Assembly (NCBI GenBank): GCA_023229045.1
Contig: JALOAB010000116.1
Coordinates: 1-7,121, forward strand
Reading direction: 5' to 3'
DNA from: Fidelibacterota bacterium
Lineage (GTDB): Bacteria; Fidelibacterota; UBA2242
Length of the DNA stretch: 7,121 bases
Below are positions 5,531 to 7,121 of this stretch, one piece after another. Position 1 is the first letter of the stretch, and every line of letters starts with the position of its first letter. The position numbers and the translations under genes were made by a program. Below the pieces are notes generated by a model. The model did no database searches. It was given only the letters and a program-made list of their open reading frames with translations, and had not been told where the DNA came from.

Positions 5531-5554
5531 TGCTTAAAATTCCCCGGGCATATT

Positions 5555-6946
5555 TCAATTAAGTTCAAAACGACTAAGGTATTCCGGAGTCTCAGTTGCC
5601 CAGTTGAATTGACTGCGGATTTTATCGCCCAGACTGCGCGATTGTTCAGGTTCACCATGCACAATAAAAACTTTGCGGGGCGCATTGTTAAAACTCGCCA
5701 ACCAGGCTAATATTTCATTATAATCGGCATGCGCCGAAAAGCCTGAGATATTCTCGACATGCGCCCTAATTGGAACATACTGGCCATGAATTTTGACACT
5801 CTCCGCGCCTTCCAGAATCGTGCGACCGCGCGTGCCGAGAGCCTGATAACCAATGAACAACACCGTATTCTTCGGATTGGGCAGACGGTTGAACATATGG
5901 TGCAGAATACGACCGCCGGTTACCATGCCGCTGGCAGAAATGATGATTGCCCGGTTATTGATTGCGTTAATCGCTTTAGATTGTTGCTGGGTCTGGGCAA
6001 AATGTAGTTTGGCGGTCTGTAAAATTGCCTTGCCTTCTAATTCCAGAACTTTGGATTCCAGATCATAATCCTGCTTATTTTTAATAAATATTTGGGTGGC
6101 GTTAATCGCCATCGGGCTATCTACATAAATCGGTAAATGTGGAATCAGATTGGTTTCTTCCAATTCGCGAATCGTATAAAGCAATTCCTGAGTGCGTCCG
6201 ACCGCAAAAGAGGGTATGACTAAAACTCCCCCGCGTTCGATACTTTCATTGATGATCCGCGCCACTTCCTTTTTAGTGTCGGCGCTACCGTGCAGACGAT
6301 CACCGTATGTCGATTCTATAACTAAATAATCGGCACTGAAAACCGTGTGCGGATCGCGTAAAATCGGTTGGTTGGGGCGTCCCAGATCGCCTGAAAAAAG
6401 CAGTCGCAGCTCTTTACCGTCATTCTGCAAACGAATATCGACAAAAGCCGATCCCAGAATATGACCGGCGTCCCGAAAGGTCAAAGAGACCCCATCGTCC
6501 AGATTTAAGACACTGCCATAGGGAATCGGTTTGAACAGACTCACCGCTTTCTTGGCGTCCTCGCCCGTGTATAGCGGCAAAGCCGGACTGTGTTTGGTAA
6601 AATGCTTCTTATTGGCGTAAGCCGCGTCTTCTTCCTGAAGGTGAGCCGAGTCAGGTAGCATTATCTGGCACAGATCGGTCGTGGCGGTGGTGGCATATAC
6701 CGGCCCGTGAAAACCGTTTTTTACCAGACAGGGTAAATAGCCGGTGTGATCGATATGGGCATGCGTCAGAATCACGGCGTCGATAGTGTCCGGTGCAACC
6801 GGAAATGGTTCCCAGTTGCGCAAACGTAATTCCTTTAAACCCTGGAACAATCCACAGTCGATCAGATATTGCTTGGAATTCGTCTTTAGTAAAAAACGTG
6901 AGCCGGTCACAGTACCGGTCGCCCCCAGAAATGTTAAACTTGGCAT
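5555..6946 (-). CDS. MBL-fold beta-CASP metallo-hydrolase, probable RNA-processing nuclease
   Basis: A 463-residue protein of the CPSF-73/TTHA0252-like bacterial beta-CASP group: a zinc-dependent metallo-beta-lactamase fold with an inserted beta-CASP domain and a C-terminal RMMBL segment, acting on RNA in the cytoplasm. Zinc ligands are complete: THAHIDH (His62, His64, Asp66, His67), AGHILGS (His162) and FSGDLG (Asp187). The beta-CASP motifs follow: VIESTYGDR (Glu211, motif A), FSAHADY (His406, motif B) and IVHGE (His430, motif C). IISASGMVTGGR (335-346) is also characteristic. An ATG at 6967 gives 7 more residues, but the one at 6946 (MPSLTFLGATGTVTGS) has GGAG (6953-6956) at 6 nt and matches the usual family start, so I prefer it. 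All catalytic residues are present, so it should be active. The natural RNA substrate is unknown. rarA follows directly. Confidence 0.95.
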   Translation of the reverse strand: MPSLTFLGATGTVTGSRFLLKTNSKQYLIDCGLFQGLKELRLRNWEPFPVAPDTIDAVILTHAHIDHTGYLPCLVKNGFHGPVYATTATTDLCQIMLPDSAHLQEEDAAYANKKHFTKHSPALPLYTGEDAKKAVSLFKPIPYGSVLNLDDGVSLTFRDAGHILGSAFVDIRLQNDGKELRLLFSGDLGRPNQPILRDPHTVFSADYLVIESTYGDRLHGSADTKKEVARIINESIERGGVLVIPSFAVGRTQELLYTIRELEETNLIPHLPIYVDSPMAINATQIFIKNKQDYDLESKVLELEGKAILQTAKLHFAQTQQQSKAINAINNRAIIISASGMVTGGRILHHMFNRLPNPKNTVLFIGYQALGTRGRTILEGAESVKIHGQYVPIRAHVENISGFSAHADYNEILAWLASFNNAPRKVFIVHGEPEQSRSLGDKIRSQFNWATETPEYLSRFELN

Positions 6947-6952
6947 TTTCTT

Positions 6953-6956
6953 CTCC
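6953..6956 (-). promoter_or_regulatory. Shine-Dalgarno deciding the beta-CASP start
   Basis: GGAG lies 6 nt before the ATG at 6946 and inside the first codons of the longer alternative that begins at 6967. The upstream ATG at 6967 has no purine-rich SD at useful distance (it is preceded by CGACACGGCC). Confidence 0.6.
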
Positions 6957-7032
6957 ATAAATAACATGGCCGTGTCGAAGCCGACTTCAATTTGCTAATT
7001 GTAAAAATAATCATCGTCAAGAATATATCGAA

Positions 7033-7121
7033 CTAGCGGGATGATTCCAATAAATCTCCCGCGGATACTCCCGAAGCGGAGTATATCCCTAGCTGTTCGC
7101 GTAACCAGTTATAGCGATCAC
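7033..7121 (-). CDS. Possible 3' end of an unknown gene
   Basis: One minus-strand frame stays open from the window edge to a TAG at 7033-7035. It encodes a plausible C-terminal tail of 28 residues (from position 7119: DRYNWLREQLGIYSASGVSA, then GDLLESSR). The other two frames hit stops early. The composition looks protein-like, but 28 codons without a stop could arise by chance, and the tail contains a perfect 7-bp inverted repeat (7065-7084). If real, the gene ends 86 bp before the beta-CASP ATG. No family can be recognised. Confidence 0.4.
   Translation of the reverse strand, partial: DRYNWLREQLGIYSASGVSAGDLLESSR
7065..7084. repeat. Perfect short inverted repeat near the window edge
   Basis: ATACTCC (7065-7071) and GGAGTAT (7078-7084) flank a 6-nt spacer. 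There is no T-run after it on either strand, so it is not a canonical terminator. It lies inside the possible C-terminal coding tail. Confidence 0.4.

Noticed and set aside
6992..7020. Possible promoter of the beta-CASP/rarA unit with TTGACG (7015-7020) as -35
   Set aside because: At 16-18 bp spacing only TTAGCA or TAGCAA is found; the better TACAAT box is just 11 bp away. Too weak to annotate.
1..7121. CRISPR array, tRNA, rRNA, insertion sequence or integrase
   Set aside because: No regularly spaced repeats, no tRNA- or rRNA-like sequence in the gaps, and no transposase or recombinase frames were seen.

Overview
The window suggests a bacterial chromosome segment with mid-range base composition (roughly 45-50% G+C by eye). 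Every supported gene is on the minus strand, so transcription runs from high to low coordinates. Most starts have recognisable Shine-Dalgarno sequences, and two genes appear to start at TTG. The protein starting at 116 opens with a classical Sec-type signal peptide ending in an AxA motif. The housekeeping genes (RarA, a beta-CASP metallo-hydrolase, adenine deaminase) are too widespread to name a phylum; a diderm or candidate-phylum bacterium would fit, but this is a guess.

Layout in transcription order. (1) 7121-7033: a possible 3' tail of an unknown gene. (2) 6946-5555: a beta-CASP metallo-beta-lactamase-fold protein, probably an RNase. It is followed after 24 bp by rarA (5530-4196), a replication-stress AAA+ ATPase; the two look like one transcription unit ending at a hairpin (4165-4189). 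(3) A 245-bp A+T-rich gap holding a plausible sigma70-type promoter and a palindrome downstream of its -10. (4) A compact three-gene cassette at 3947-3039: two tandem paralogous AbrB/MazE-type swapped-hairpin proteins, then a Doc/Fic-like protein. The three are linked by a stop/SD overlap and by an 8-bp coding overlap, like a toxin-antitoxin operon. (5) ade, adenine deaminase (2955-1249), 83 bp downstream. (6) A 173-bp gap with a long imperfect hairpin. (7) An ATP-grasp protein (1075-122), tightly coupled to a secreted or lipid-anchored protein of unknown function that leaves the window at position 1.

The most unusual item is the cassette. The Doc-like protein keeps the family framework (GIRD, a PF...N.RT core, C-terminal helices) but has Glu in place of the catalytic His, and the anion-binding loop is one residue short. 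It therefore looks like a Fic-fold pseudoenzyme, served by two DNA-binding partners whose N-terminal domains are alike and whose C-terminal tails differ. It could be an inactivated toxin, a non-AMPylating or non-phosphorylating Doc variant, or a regulator built from TA parts. The first AbrB gene is clearly more A+T-rich than adjacent housekeeping genes, which is consistent with acquisition by transfer.
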